Shown here: piece after piece, positions 23,737-31,539 of the stretch
How the letters are laid out: every line of letters begins with the position of its first letter
Position numbering within the stretch: position 1 is the first letter of the stretch
Assembly (NCBI GenBank): GCA_029265405.1
Contig: JAJUJI010000005.1
Coordinates: 1-64,000, forward strand
DNA: 64,000 nt
Direction of reading: 5' to 3'
Source of the DNA: Clostridiales bacterium
GTDB lineage: Bacteria; Bacillota; Clostridia; Oscillospirales; Oscillospiraceae
The notes under the pieces: generated by a model
What the model saw: the letters and a program-made list of their open reading frames with translations, nothing else
What the model was told of the DNA's origin: nothing
Database searches by the model: none
Made by a program: the position numbers and the translations under genes

Positions 23737-24426
23737 GTGCGCAATACCAAAAAGCGGGCGGGCGGCGCGCCGGCGGCGGCCTTTTTCGCGGCCGCGGCCG
23801 TCTGGCTTATATGGGCGCTGCTTTTTCCCATGTACAGGATGTGGCACTTCGCCCTCCCCTTCGCCTTCAGCGTGCTGGCCGGAAGGGGCGCCTTCCTGCT
23901 GGCGAAAAGGAGGCTGCCGCCCGAGCCGGAGCCGGAGCCCGAGCCGGAGCCCGCAAAAAAGGCGGAGGATTTCAAGCCCACCGGCGACCCGGAGGTGGAC
24001 GCCGCGCTGCTCGAGGGGCGGCGCGCCCTGGGCGAGCTGGGCAGGCTCTACGCCTCAATAGGCAGCCCGGAGGTCAAGAGCCGCGTCATTAAAACCATAG
24101 ACATCACCGACCGCATCGTAAGGGACGCCGAGCGCGACCGGCAGGATCTGCCGAAGATAAAGAAGTTCCTCGGCTTCTACATCCCGGCGACCATAAGGCT
24201 GCTCAACGAGTACGACAGGATGTACTCCTCCGGCGCCTCCGGCCAAAACGCCGCCTCCGCCATGAAAAGCATCGAGGAGGCGCTGGACAGGATGAACGAG
24301 GCCTACGAGCGCCACTACGACTCCCTTTTCAGCAACGAGAGCCTGGACATTGAAACGGACATAAAGGCGCTGGAGGGCCTTTTGAAGCTCGAGGGCCTGG
24401 GCGGCCCCGATTTCGAGATAAAGTAA
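23737..24426 (+). CDS. XpaC-like membrane protein
   Basis: The 229-residue protein starts with GTG and has a GGGAGG site. Two membrane helices (about residues 13-33 and 38-56) are followed by a Pro-Glu repeat linker (PEPEPEPEPEPAKK, 62-75) and a helical domain containing KKFLGFYIPATIRLLNEYDRM (about 140-160), which is characteristic of XpaC ('5-bromo-4-chloroindolyl phosphate hydrolysis') proteins. The true function is unknown. In B. subtilis xpaC lies beside the TelA homologue yaaN, the same pairing as here. Confidence 0.83.
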   Translation: MRNTKKRAGGAPAAAFFAAAAVWLIWALLFPMYRMWHFALPFAFSVLAGRGAFLLAKRRLPPEPEPEPEPEPAKKAEDFKPTGDPEVDAALLEGRRALGELGRLYASIGSPEVKSRVIKTIDITDRIVRDAERDRQDLPKIKKFLGFYIPATIRLLNEYDRMYSSGASGQNAASAMKSIEEALDRMNEAYERHYDSLFSNESLDIETDIKALEGLLKLEGLGGPDFEIK

Positions 24427-24450
24427 AAAGAGAAAGGATGCCGACAAGCC

Positions 24451-25596
24451 ATGGATTTTGAATACAAGCCTTCCCTTACCCTGGAGCCGGACGCGGCGGC
24501 GGCTGAGGCGCCGAAGCCCGAGGCCGCGTTTGCCGCCGCCGAAAAGAAGGCGGAGGCGCCCGCCTTCTCTCTGGACAGCCTGAGCGAGGCCGAGCGCAGG
24601 GCCGTGCTGGACTTTTCCGAAAAGATAGACATCACCGACGTCAACCAGGTGCTGCAGTACGGCTCGGGCGCGCAGAAGAACATTTCCGAGTTTTCCGGCA
24701 CGGCGCTGAACAACGTGCGCACCAAGGACATGGGCGAGGTGGGCAATATGCTCACCGGGCTTCTTACCCAGCTCAAGGGCTTCAGCGTGGACGCCGAGGA
24801 AAAGAAGGGCCTCATGGGCCTGTTCAAGAGGACGCAGCGTCAGATAAGCGAGCTCAAGGCGCAGTACGAAAAGGCGGAGGTCAACGTAAGCCGCATAAGC
24901 GAGGAGCTTCAGAAGCACCAGGTGGTGCTCATGAAGGACGTGGCCATGCTGGACAAGATGTACGAGCTGAACCAGGCCTACTTCAAGGAGCTGTCCATGT
25001 ACATCCTGGCCGGCAAGCGCCGCCTTGAGAAGGCGCTCAGCGAGGAGCTGCCCGCCCTGCGCGAGAAGGCGCAAAAGACCGGCCTGCCGGAGGACGCGCA
25101 GGCGGCAAACGATTTTGCCAACATGTGCTCCCGCTTCGAGAAGAAGCTGCACGACCTGGAGCTGACCAGGATGATCTCCATCCAGATGTCGCCCCAGATA
25201 AGGATGATACAGAACAACGACACCCTGATGATAGAAAAGATACAGACCTCCATAGTCAACACCATCCCCCTGTGGAAAAGCCAGATGGTGCTGGCGCTGG
25301 GCATGGCCCACTCCCAGCAGGCCATGGAGGCCCAGAGGGAGGTCACGAACGTCACCAACCAGCTTTTGAAGAAGAATTCGGAAATGCTGAAGATGGGCAG
25401 CTTGGAGGTGGCCAAGGAGTCCGAGCGCGGCGTGGTGGAGCTTGAAACGCTCAAGCTGGCAAACGAGAACCTCATATCCACGCTAGAGGAGGTGCGGCGC
25501 ATACAGGCCGAGGGCGCGGCCAAGCGCCGCGAGGCCGAGGGCGAGCTCAGCCGCATAGAGGAGGAGCTGCGCCGCAAGCTGCTTGAGGTAAAGTAG
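24451..25596 (+). CDS. TelA/YaaN-family toxic anion resistance protein
   Basis: The 381-residue, mostly helical cytoplasmic protein has a family core from about residue 55: DFSEKIDITDVNQVLQYG, AQKNISEFSGTALNNVRTKDMGEVG, LMGLFKRTQRQISELKAQYE and IQMSPQIRMIQNNDTLMIEKIQTSIVNTIPLWK, in parts. Homologues are linked to tellurite and cell-envelope-antibiotic tolerance, but the mechanism is unknown. It lies 24 bases after the XpaC-like gene. The first 45 residues are Ala/Pro-rich and variable. Confidence 0.88.
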   Translation: MDFEYKPSLTLEPDAAAAEAPKPEAAFAAAEKKAEAPAFSLDSLSEAERRAVLDFSEKIDITDVNQVLQYGSGAQKNISEFSGTALNNVRTKDMGEVGNMLTGLLTQLKGFSVDAEEKKGLMGLFKRTQRQISELKAQYEKAEVNVSRISEELQKHQVVLMKDVAMLDKMYELNQAYFKELSMYILAGKRRLEKALSEELPALREKAQKTGLPEDAQAANDFANMCSRFEKKLHDLELTRMISIQMSPQIRMIQNNDTLMIEKIQTSIVNTIPLWKSQMVLALGMAHSQQAMEAQREVTNVTNQLLKKNSEMLKMGSLEVAKESERGVVELETLKLANENLISTLEEVRRIQAEGAAKRREAEGELSRIEEELRRKLLEVK

Positions 25597-25605
25597 CCCC
25601 CGCCG

Positions 25606-25649
25606 GCCTCCCCTCGAGGGCAGGCGGCACGCAGGGCCGGAAGGGTGGC
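25606..25649. repeat. Intergenic repeat unit A, degenerate copy
   Basis: GCCTCCCCTCGAGGG is followed by a diverged middle (CAGGCGGCACGCAGGGCCGG) and AAGGGTGGCC. It sits between the TelA and LemA-like genes inside one operon, so the repeat does not stop transcription obligatorily. Confidence 0.65.
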
Positions 25650-25680
25650 CACGTGAAAAATAAATAAGGAGAATATGGCA

Positions 25681-26253
25681 ATGGCAAAGCATAGCGGGGC
25701 CTCAAGGCCCATACTTATCATCATAGCCGTCGCCGTGATACTCCTGGCGTTCTACATCGGCGTCAACAGGAGCCTCGGCGGCAAAATGGAGGAGGCCGCC
25801 GCCGCCTTCACAAACGGCGTGCCCGGCGGCGGCGACTACGGCGTCGGCATAAGCAGGCAGCTCAAGGCGCGCATAGACGCCTGCAACAGCATGCAGACCC
25901 TGGCCGCCAAGTACGAGGCCGTGCTGCAGGAATATTCGGCGCTGCGCTTTGCTCGCAACGAGCTCTACGACCTGTGGCTGGACGGGAAGGACCTGCACGC
26001 GATGTACGAGGCCGACCAGAGGCTAACCGAAAAATTCGCCGCGCTCTACGACAAGCTTTACCCTCTCGCAACGCCCAAGCAGCGGGGCGAGATGGAGGAT
26101 ATAAAATCTGTCATGGACAACGCCCGGCGAGAAATAGACGAGAGCCCCTACAACGATTATATCGCCGAGTTTTACAGGACCGTGCTCGACAGGTTCCCCG
26201 CCAGCGTGCTCAAGCGCCTATGCCGGGCCAAGCCCCCGCAATATTTCAGGTAG
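25681..26253 (+). CDS. LemA-like membrane-anchored helical protein
   Basis: The 190-residue protein has one N-terminal membrane helix (about 10-25, PILIIIAVAVILLAFYI) and an extracytoplasmic or cytoplasmic helical domain with RIDACNSMQTLAAKYEAVLQEYSALRFARNELY in parts, like the antiparallel helices of LemA. It is weaker than canonical LemA, which has the VQRRNDLIPNLV motif; that motif is not seen. ATG 25681 is preferred over 25675 because GGAG is 9 rather than 3 bases away. It precedes a TPM-domain protein, a common LemA pairing. Confidence 0.68.
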   Translation: MAKHSGASRPILIIIAVAVILLAFYIGVNRSLGGKMEEAAAAFTNGVPGGGDYGVGISRQLKARIDACNSMQTLAAKYEAVLQEYSALRFARNELYDLWLDGKDLHAMYEADQRLTEKFAALYDKLYPLATPKQRGEMEDIKSVMDNARREIDESPYNDYIAEFYRTVLDRFPASVLKRLCRAKPPQYFR

Positions 26254-26277
26254 CGCAAATGAAAGGAATGCGGCATT

Positions 26278-27213
26278 ATGTTTAAGAAAGCAAAAAGGCT
26301 GCTGGCCTTCGCCCTGTGCCTCGGGGCGCTTCTCGCCGTTCCGGCCCTGGCCTTCGTGGAAAAGACCGAGGAGTTTTACGTGGCCGACTACGCGGGCGTG
26401 CTCAAGCAGGACACCAGGGACTACATCCTCTCGGCCAACAAGGAGCTTTACGCCGAAACCGGCGGGCAGATAGTCGTCGTCACGGTGCAGTACCTCGACG
26501 GCTACTATTCCGACGAGTACGCACTCCAGCTTTTCAACGACTGGGGCGTTGGCGACGCCGAGCGCAACAACGGCATGCTGCTGCTGCTTGCCACCATGGA
26601 GGGCAAGGCCTGGCTGACCCAGGGCGCGGGCATCATGAACGACTTTACGGATTCATACATCAACGAGCTGCTCGACACATATTTCTGGAAGGACTTCGAC
26701 GCGGGCGACTTCGACGCGGCGGTAAGCAAGCTGTTTCCGCGCCTGCTCGCCTGGTACGAGGACTATTACGGCGTCAGCATAGGCGACGGGGTTTCCTCCG
26801 GCTACGCGGGCGGCGGCTCCTACGACTACGGCTACGGCGGCTCCTACGACTACGGCTACGGCTACGGGGCGGGCTACGCCTCAGGCGGCCTCGGCTTTAT
26901 TTCGGCCGTCCCCGTTTTTCTGGTGATAGCCTTCGTTATTTTCATTTTTGCTTTTATAGGCAGCGTCTTCGGCAGGGTCCGGCGCAGGTTCTTCTTTTTC
27001 GGGCCCTGGATAGGGCCGCGCTGGGGCGGCTACCATAATCATTACCATAATTATCCTCCTCCCGGCGGCTTCTTCGGCGGCCGCGGCCCCCGTCCTCCCG
27101 GCGGCTTCGGTTCCGGAGGCGGCTTCGGCTCCGGAGGCGGAGGCGGCCGCGGCGGCGGAGGCTTCGGCGGGGGCGGCGGCCATGGCGGAGGCGGCGGAGG
27201 CGGCCGCAGGTAG
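26278..27213 (+). CDS. TPM-domain (YgcG/DUF477) secreted or membrane protein with Gly-rich tail
   Basis: The 311-residue protein has a signal peptide (residues 1-25, basic MFKKAKR then AFALCLGALLAVPALA), the TPM fold (28-165: VADYAGVLKQDTRDYIL, GGQIVVVTVQYLDGYYSDEYALQLFNDWGVGDAERNNGMLLLLA in parts), a Gly/Tyr repeat (YDYGYGGSYDYGYGYG, about 182-200), one membrane helix (about 210-230) and a C-terminal Gly/His/Arg-rich tail. This is the standard YgcG layout. It ends the XpaC-TelA-LemA-TPM cluster, which probably handles membrane stress. A bidirectional hairpin follows at 27355. Confidence 0.9.
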   Translation: MFKKAKRLLAFALCLGALLAVPALAFVEKTEEFYVADYAGVLKQDTRDYILSANKELYAETGGQIVVVTVQYLDGYYSDEYALQLFNDWGVGDAERNNGMLLLLATMEGKAWLTQGAGIMNDFTDSYINELLDTYFWKDFDAGDFDAAVSKLFPRLLAWYEDYYGVSIGDGVSSGYAGGGSYDYGYGGSYDYGYGYGAGYASGGLGFISAVPVFLVIAFVIFIFAFIGSVFGRVRRRFFFFGPWIGPRWGGYHNHYHNYPPPGGFFGGRGPRPPGGFGSGGGFGSGGGGGRGGGGFGGGGGHGGGGGGGRR

Positions 27214-27245
27214 GCTTATACCCGCCCCCCCGCAGCCTCCTTCCT

Positions 27246-27339
27246 CCCACCCCTCAGCCGCTTCGCGGCAGCTCCCCTCAAGGGGAGCCAGCCCGGCCTC
27301 CCCTCGAGGGGACGCGGCGCGCGGGGCCGGAAGGGTGGC
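27246..27339. repeat. Composite intergenic repeat (unit B then unit A)
   Basis: Unit B (27246-27288, CCCACCCCTCAGCCGC...AGGGGAGC) precedes unit A (27296-27339, GCCTCCCCTCGAGGGGACGC...AAGGGTGG). The order is reversed relative to the copies at 13758 and 20299, so the two units can move or recombine separately. Confidence 0.8.
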
Positions 27340-27354
27340 ATGCAAAGACAAACG

Positions 27355-27386
27355 GCTTGGGCGGCTCCACACGGAGCCGCCCAAGC
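27355..27386. terminator. Bidirectional hairpin between convergent TPM and rsmI genes
   Basis: GCTTGGGCGGCTCC and GGAGCCGCCCAAGC form a perfect 14-bp stem with loop ACAC. T-tracts are poor on both sides. Its position between convergent genes supports a transcription-stop role for both. Confidence 0.7.
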
Positions 27387-27438
27387 TTATCCCGCCGCGC
27401 TTGCCTCAAAGCCATTCTTCGCGCACATCGCGCGAGGC

Positions 27439-28278
27439 TCAGCCCCCGGCGTCCCTGAGCGCGGCCTCGTACAGCTCGTTGCGCGAAAGCCCCGTCTCCT
27501 CGGAGGCCTTCTTCACGGCGTCCTTCAGCGAGCGGCCCTCGGCGCGCAGCTCCGCAATCCTCTCGAGCGCCCCGGCAAGGCCCGCCCCGGCTTCCGGCGG
27601 CTCCGGCGCCGCGCCCTCCACCACAAGCGCGAACTCGCCCCTCGGGGCCTCGGCCTCGAAATGCCTCACCGCCTCCGAGAGCGTCATGCGCAGCGTTTCC
27701 TCGTGGAGCTTGGTCAGCTCGCGGCAGACGGCGACGCGCCTGTCGCCCCAGGCCTCCAGCATGTCGGCCAGCGTGCTTCTGAGCTTGTGCGGAGCCTCGT
27801 AAAATATCATGGTGCGCCTTTCGCCCTTCAGCTCGGCCAGGCGCTCGGCGCGGCTCCTGCGCCCGACGGCGAGGAAGCCCTCGAAGGCGAAGCGCCCCGA
27901 CGGCAGCCCCGACAGGGCCAGCGCGGCGACGGCGGCGCAGGGCCCGGGCACGGCCACGACCTCTATGCCCGCGCCGGCGCAGAGCCGCACAAGGTCCTCC
28001 CCCGGGTCGCTGACGGCGGGCATGCCCGCGTCCGTCACCAGGGCGCAGCTCTCCCCGGCCTCGATACGCCGGACTATACGCTCCCCGCTGCCCGTCCTGT
28101 TGTGCTGGTAGTAGCTCACCAGCGGTTTTTTTATGCCCAGATGGTTGAGCAGCCTGAGCGCGACGCGGGTATCCTCGGCGGCGATAAAATCCGCCGCCGC
28201 CAGCGTTTCTGCGCAGCGCGGCGAAACGTCGCCGAGGTTCCCTATGGGCGTGCCCACAAGATACAGCTTTCCCGCCAT
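27439..28278 (-). CDS. rsmI: 16S rRNA (cytidine-1402-2'-O)-methyltransferase
   Basis: The 279-residue tetrapyrrole-methylase-fold enzyme uses SAM to methylate the ribose of C1402 in 16S rRNA. Motifs are LYLVGTPIGNLGDVSPR (5-21), AEDTRVALRLLNHLGI (35-50), ALVTDAGMPAVSDPG (80-94), VVAVPGPCAAVAALALSGLP and MIFYEAPHKLRSTL. Length is normal. It is the second gene of a pair with the TrmN6-like methyltransferase, 25 bases downstream. Confidence 0.95.
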   Translation of the reverse strand: MAGKLYLVGTPIGNLGDVSPRCAETLAAADFIAAEDTRVALRLLNHLGIKKPLVSYYQHNRTGSGERIVRRIEAGESCALVTDAGMPAVSDPGEDLVRLCAGAGIEVVAVPGPCAAVAALALSGLPSGRFAFEGFLAVGRRSRAERLAELKGERRTMIFYEAPHKLRSTLADMLEAWGDRRVAVCRELTKLHEETLRMTLSEAVRHFEAEAPRGEFALVVEGAAPEPPEAGAGLAGALERIAELRAEGRSLKDAVKKASEETGLSRNELYEAALRDAGG

Positions 28279-28303
28279 CGCGGCCTCCTCCCCCCGTTCA
28301 AGC

Positions 28304-28978
28304 TCATTGCGGCGCGGTCAGCGGCGGCTCGACAGCGAGGCCCGGCCCCGCCCCCCGCCTGCCCTCCAGCAGCGCCACGATGGGCGCGCCGTCGGGGCGC
28401 TGGACGAAGCGCAGCCGCTTTGGCTCCAGCCCGGCGGCGGTCATGGCGCAGCAAAGCTCCGAGAGCCGCTCCGGCCTGTGCACCAGGGCGAAGCGCCCGC
28501 CCCAGCGGCAAAAGAAGGCCGCCGCGCGGCACAGCTCGTCCAGCGTGCAGCCGCCCTCCTCCCTGGCGGCTGCGCGCTCTGGCCCGGCGGCCCTCTTGCC
28601 CGAGCCCGCCCTGAAATAGGGCGGATTGGATATCACCAGGTCGAAGCGCCCGGCAAGCCCGCCCCTTTCGCCGAAGAGCTCCCTGTAATTTGCGATGTCG
28701 CCGCAGACGGCGTTTATCTCAAAGCCGTTGAGCGCCGCGTTTTTCCGCGCAAGCTCCACCGCCTTCTCCGATATGTCCGCCGCCCAAACCTTCAGCTCCG
28801 GCTTCCTGCCCAGCAGCATCAGGGACAGCGCGCCCCCGCCGCAGCCGAGGTCGCACACCGTCCTCACGCCGGACAGCCCGGCGAAGCCGCCAAGCCACAC
28901 CGAATCCGAGCCCAGAGGAAAGACCCCCGGCTCGTGTACGTATTTCGGGCCCCCGGCGTAAAGCTCACCGCAATCCAT
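28304..28978 (-). CDS. tRNA1(Val) (adenine-37-N6)-methyltransferase-like (TrmN6/YfiC)
   Basis: The 224-residue Rossmann-fold methyltransferase has the SAM-binding region VCDLGCGGGALSLML (about 41-55), the acidic loop VWAADISEKAVELA and the catalytic motif DLVISNPPYF (NPPY, about 114-117). It modifies an adenine in RNA; the family assignment to tRNA1(Val) A37 rests on length and the N-terminal FPLGSDSVWLGGF type. It is coupled with rsmI in a small RNA-modification unit. Confidence 0.85.
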   Translation of the reverse strand: MDCGELYAGGPKYVHEPGVFPLGSDSVWLGGFAGLSGVRTVCDLGCGGGALSLMLLGRKPELKVWAADISEKAVELARKNAALNGFEINAVCGDIANYRELFGERGGLAGRFDLVISNPPYFRAGSGKRAAGPERAAAREEGGCTLDELCRAAAFFCRWGGRFALVHRPERLSELCCAMTAAGLEPKRLRFVQRPDGAPIVALLEGRRGAGPGLAVEPPLTAPQ

Positions 28979-28999
28979 AGGCTTCCTCCCCGGATAAAG

Positions 29000-29036
29000 C
29001 TACGGAGAACCCGGCGCGCGGCTGGGTCCTCCGTAG
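29000..29036 (-). terminator. Hairpin after the ferredoxin gene
   Basis: CTACGGAGAACCC (29000-29012) pairs with GGGTCCTCCGTAG (29024-29036) with one mismatch. On the minus strand it follows the ferredoxin stop by 16 bases and is followed by CTTTATCC. Confidence 0.65.
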
Positions 29037-29052
29037 GCCATAAAGCTTCAGG

Positions 29053-29226
29053 TTACTCCGCGTCGATGGCGTTGGCGGGGCAGTTGGCCGCGCAGGTGCC
29101 GCAGTCCACGCACTGGTCGGCGATTATTTTATATTTATCCCCGTCCTGTTCGATGCAGTCCACGGGGCAATTCTCCTTGCAGACACCGCAGCCTACGCAA
29201 TCGTCCTTCCTGATCTTATATGCCAT
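29053..29226 (-). CDS. 2[4Fe-4S] ferredoxin
   Basis: The 57-residue electron carrier has two complete cluster motifs, CVGCGVCKENCP (10-21) and CVDCGTCAANCP (39-50). It would serve low-potential redox enzymes such as the hydrogenase encoded elsewhere in the window. ATG 29226 is chosen because TAGGAGGTG lies upstream; a longer reading from 29247 includes that site. A likely promoter (TTGCAT 29280-29285, 16 bases, TAGTAT 29258-29263) precedes it. It is divergent from the ctsR operon. Confidence 0.95.
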   Translation of the reverse strand: MAYKIRKDDCVGCGVCKENCPVDCIEQDGDKYKIIADQCVDCGTCAANCPANAIDAE

Positions 29227-29321
29227 ATTCAAAACACCTCCTAGCAAATACTGATTTATACTAACACTTTTTCACCAAAATGCAAAGGTTTTTTTTAGCC
29301 GGTTTGACCCCTCCTTTTTTT

Positions 29322-29392
29322 GGTCAGAATTGGTCAAAATACTGTTGACTTTTCCTGACTAAAGGTGTATGCTAAGGTCAGTCATAGTCAAA
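29322..29392 (+). promoter_or_regulatory. CtsR-controlled promoter of ctsR-mcsA-mcsB-clpC
   Basis: Two direct-repeat heptad boxes of CtsR type are seen: GGTCAGA-ATT-GGTCAAA (29322-29338) and GGTCAGT-CAT-AGTCAAA (29376-29392). Between them lie TTGACT (29345-29350), 17 bases and TATGCT (29368-29373). The second box overlaps the transcription start region, so bound CtsR would block initiation. A single inverted heptad TTTGACC lies at 29303-29309. Confidence 0.9.
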
Positions 29393-29419
29393 CATTTGTG
29401 CCATACGGAGCGTTACGAC

Positions 29420-29887
29420 ATGGGAATCACAGACATAATCGCGCGCTTTATTTTGGACGAGATATCTGAAACCGGCGGCTGCGCGGAGCTGCAGCGGGCG
29501 GAGCTGGCCCAGCGCTTCAAATGCGTGCCCAGCCAGATCAACTACGTCATTTCGACGCGCTTCGCGCCGGAGCACGGCTATATTGTTGAAAGCAGGCGCG
29601 GCGGGAACGGGTATATACGCATAACGCGGCTGCGCTCCCCGGCCGGGCAGCTTGTCTCGCGCATGATAGGCGCGATAGGCCTCGAGCTGGACCAGGCGGC
29701 GGCGGAGGCCATCATTTCGGCCGCCGCCGGGGCCGGGCTTATCAGCAAGCGCGAGGCCCTGCTGCTGCGCTCGGCCGTCAGCCCGCGCGCGCTGGCCGCC
29801 GCGCCGCGGGAGGACAGGGCGCGGCTCAGGGCCGGCATACTCAAGAACATGCTCGCCGCCTCGGCGGCGGAGCCGCCAGAGGGATAA
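29420..29887 (+). CDS. ctsR: Transcriptional repressor of class III heat-shock genes CtsR
   Basis: The 155-residue winged-helix dimer represses clp genes until heat or McsB relieves it. MGITDIIARFILDEI, LAQRFKCVPSQINYVISTRF (HTH, about 30-49) and EHGYIVESRRGGNGYIRI (the Gly-rich wing, about 52-69, heat sensor in characterised CtsR) are present. The C-terminal domain is helical. The ATG at 29420 gives the usual family start; the upstream in-frame codons cover the operator. It heads the operon, so it is autoregulated. Confidence 0.96.
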   Translation: MGITDIIARFILDEISETGGCAELQRAELAQRFKCVPSQINYVISTRFAPEHGYIVESRRGGNGYIRITRLRSPAGQLVSRMIGAIGLELDQAAAEAIISAAAGAGLISKREALLLRSAVSPRALAAAPREDRARLRAGILKNMLAASAAEPPEG

Positions 29888-29916
29888 AACGCAAAGCCGG
29901 GAGGTAATAATAGTAT

Positions 29917-30423
29917 ATGTTGTGTCAAAACTGCGGCAAAAACAGCGCGGCCTTCCACTACAAGACCAGCGTAAACGGCGTCGCCGCCGAGCTGCACCTG
30001 TGCGCGGACTGCGCCTCCAGGCTGAGCCAGTCCGTGCCCGCCGCCTTTTTCGACGCAGGCGGAGGCAGCTACCTGTCCTCCGTAATGTCGGACCTTATAG
30101 GCTCGGAGGCCAAGACCGCCGCCGGGCGCTGCCCGCTCTGCGGGGCCTCGGCGCGGGACATAGCGCGCACGGGCAAGGCCGGCTGCGCCAGGTGCTACGA
30201 AACCTTTTCGGAAATGCTGCTGCCGGTCATAAAGCGCATACACGGCAACACGCACCACAACGGGAAATTCCCCGCCTCGGCCGGGGCGGAGCTCCAGCAG
30301 CGGCGCAGGGTCGAGAAGCTGCGGCAGGAGCTGGCCCGGGCGGTCGAGGCGCAGGATTACGAGCGCGCGGCCGAGCTGCGCGACAGGATACGCGAGCTGG
30401 AGGGAGGGGCGAGCCGCCAATGA
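29917..30423 (+). CDS. mcsA: McsA, zinc-binding activator of the arginine kinase McsB
   Basis: The 168-residue protein has four CxxC-type zinc motifs (CQNCGKN at 3, CADCASR at about 29, CPLCGA at about 74, CARCYE at about 91) and a C-terminal UVR motif (LRQELARAVEAQDYERAAELRDRIREL, seen in parts, about 135-160). McsA activates McsB and regulates CtsR. GGGAGG precedes the ATG and the stop overlaps the McsB start (ATGA). Confidence 0.94.
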   Translation: MLCQNCGKNSAAFHYKTSVNGVAAELHLCADCASRLSQSVPAAFFDAGGGSYLSSVMSDLIGSEAKTAAGRCPLCGASARDIARTGKAGCARCYETFSEMLLPVIKRIHGNTHHNGKFPASAGAELQQRRRVEKLRQELARAVEAQDYERAAELRDRIRELEGGASRQ

Positions 30424-31448
30424 GCGAAAGCAAGCCGAAATGGTACGAAAGCGTCGGCGAAATGGGGGACATAGTCATCTCCAGCCGTATACGCCTGGCG
30501 CGGAACCTGGCCGAGCACCCCTTCCCCGCAAGGCTGGGCGCCTCGGCGGCGAGGGACATACTCGACAGGGTGGCCGACTTCATAACAGGCAGCGCCGGCG
30601 GCGCGGAATTCGAGCTGGTGGACCTCAGCCGGGCCGACGCGCTGACCATAGGCTCCCTGGTGGAGCGGCACCTCATCTCGCCGGAGCTGGCCTCCAAGGG
30701 CGGCAGCCGCGGCGCGGTGCTGTCCAGGGACGAGAGCGTATCCGTCATGATAAACGAGGAGGACCACCTGCGCATACAGGTGCTGGGCAGCGGCCTGTGC
30801 CTCAACGAGTGCATGAAGAAGGCCGACATGCTCGACGACCTGCTGGAGGGCCATTTTTCCTACGCGTGGGACGACAGGCTCGGCTACCTCACCCACTGTC
30901 CGACCAACCTCGGCACAGGGCTGCGGGCCAGCGTCATGCTGCACCTGCCCGCGCATACCGACACGGGGGAGATAAGGCAGCTTGCCGCGACGCTGGGGAA
31001 GCTGGGCTTTGCCGTGCGGGGCCTCTACGGGGAGGGGAGCGCCGCCGTCGGCTCCATGTTCCAGGTTTCCAACCAGCTCACCCTCGGGCCCACCGAGCAG
31101 GAGACGCTGGACCGCCTCGTGCAGGTGGTCAAGTCCACGATAGACAGGGAGCGCTTCCTGCGCGCCAAGATGGAGGAGGAGAACCCCACCTTCCTGCCCG
31201 ACAAGGTCTGGCGCGCCTACGGGATATTGAAATACGCGCGCAAAATAAGCGCGGGCGAGGCCATGGAGCTGCTCAGCGTGGTGAGGGAGGGCGTCTCCAT
31301 AGGCGAGATAAAGGGCGTGGACATGGCGCTCCTGAACAGGCTGATATGGAGCATCCAGCCCAACCAGCTCTGCCTGGCCGCCGGGCGCGCCCTCGGCGAG
31401 CAGGAGCGGGACGCCGCCCGCGCCGCCTATATACGCGACAGCATCTAG
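30420..31448 (+). CDS. mcsB: Protein arginine kinase McsB
   Basis: The 342-residue kinase phosphorylates arginines, inactivating CtsR and marking proteins for ClpC-ClpP. Phosphagen-kinase landmarks are VISSRIRLARNLAEHPFP (about 18-35), the EEDHLRIQ segment (about 118), DDRLGYLTHCPTNLGTGLRASVMLHLP (about 150-176, including the catalytic Cys) and RGLYGEGSAAVGSMFQVSNQLTLG. Length is typical. It is translationally coupled to mcsA. Confidence 0.96.
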   Translation: MSESKPKWYESVGEMGDIVISSRIRLARNLAEHPFPARLGASAARDILDRVADFITGSAGGAEFELVDLSRADALTIGSLVERHLISPELASKGGSRGAVLSRDESVSVMINEEDHLRIQVLGSGLCLNECMKKADMLDDLLEGHFSYAWDDRLGYLTHCPTNLGTGLRASVMLHLPAHTDTGEIRQLAATLGKLGFAVRGLYGEGSAAVGSMFQVSNQLTLGPTEQETLDRLVQVVKSTIDRERFLRAKMEEENPTFLPDKVWRAYGILKYARKISAGEAMELLSVVREGVSIGEIKGVDMALLNRLIWSIQPNQLCLAAGRALGEQERDAARAAYIRDSI

Positions 31449-31459
31449 CCCCCGACCCC

Positions 31460-31502
31460 GCCTCCCCTCGAGGGGACGCGGCCCGAAGGGCCGGAAGGGT
31501 GG
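31460..31502. repeat. Intergenic repeat unit A
   Basis: GCCTCCCCTCGAGGGGACGC followed by GGCCCGAAGGGCC and GGAAGGGTGG. It lies between mcsB and clpC within the heat-shock operon. The centre is changed to GGCCCGAAGGGCC, itself a short palindrome. Confidence 0.75.
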
Positions 31503-31539
31503 CCACAGCCGACAAATAAAACACAAAGGAGATGAAGAC

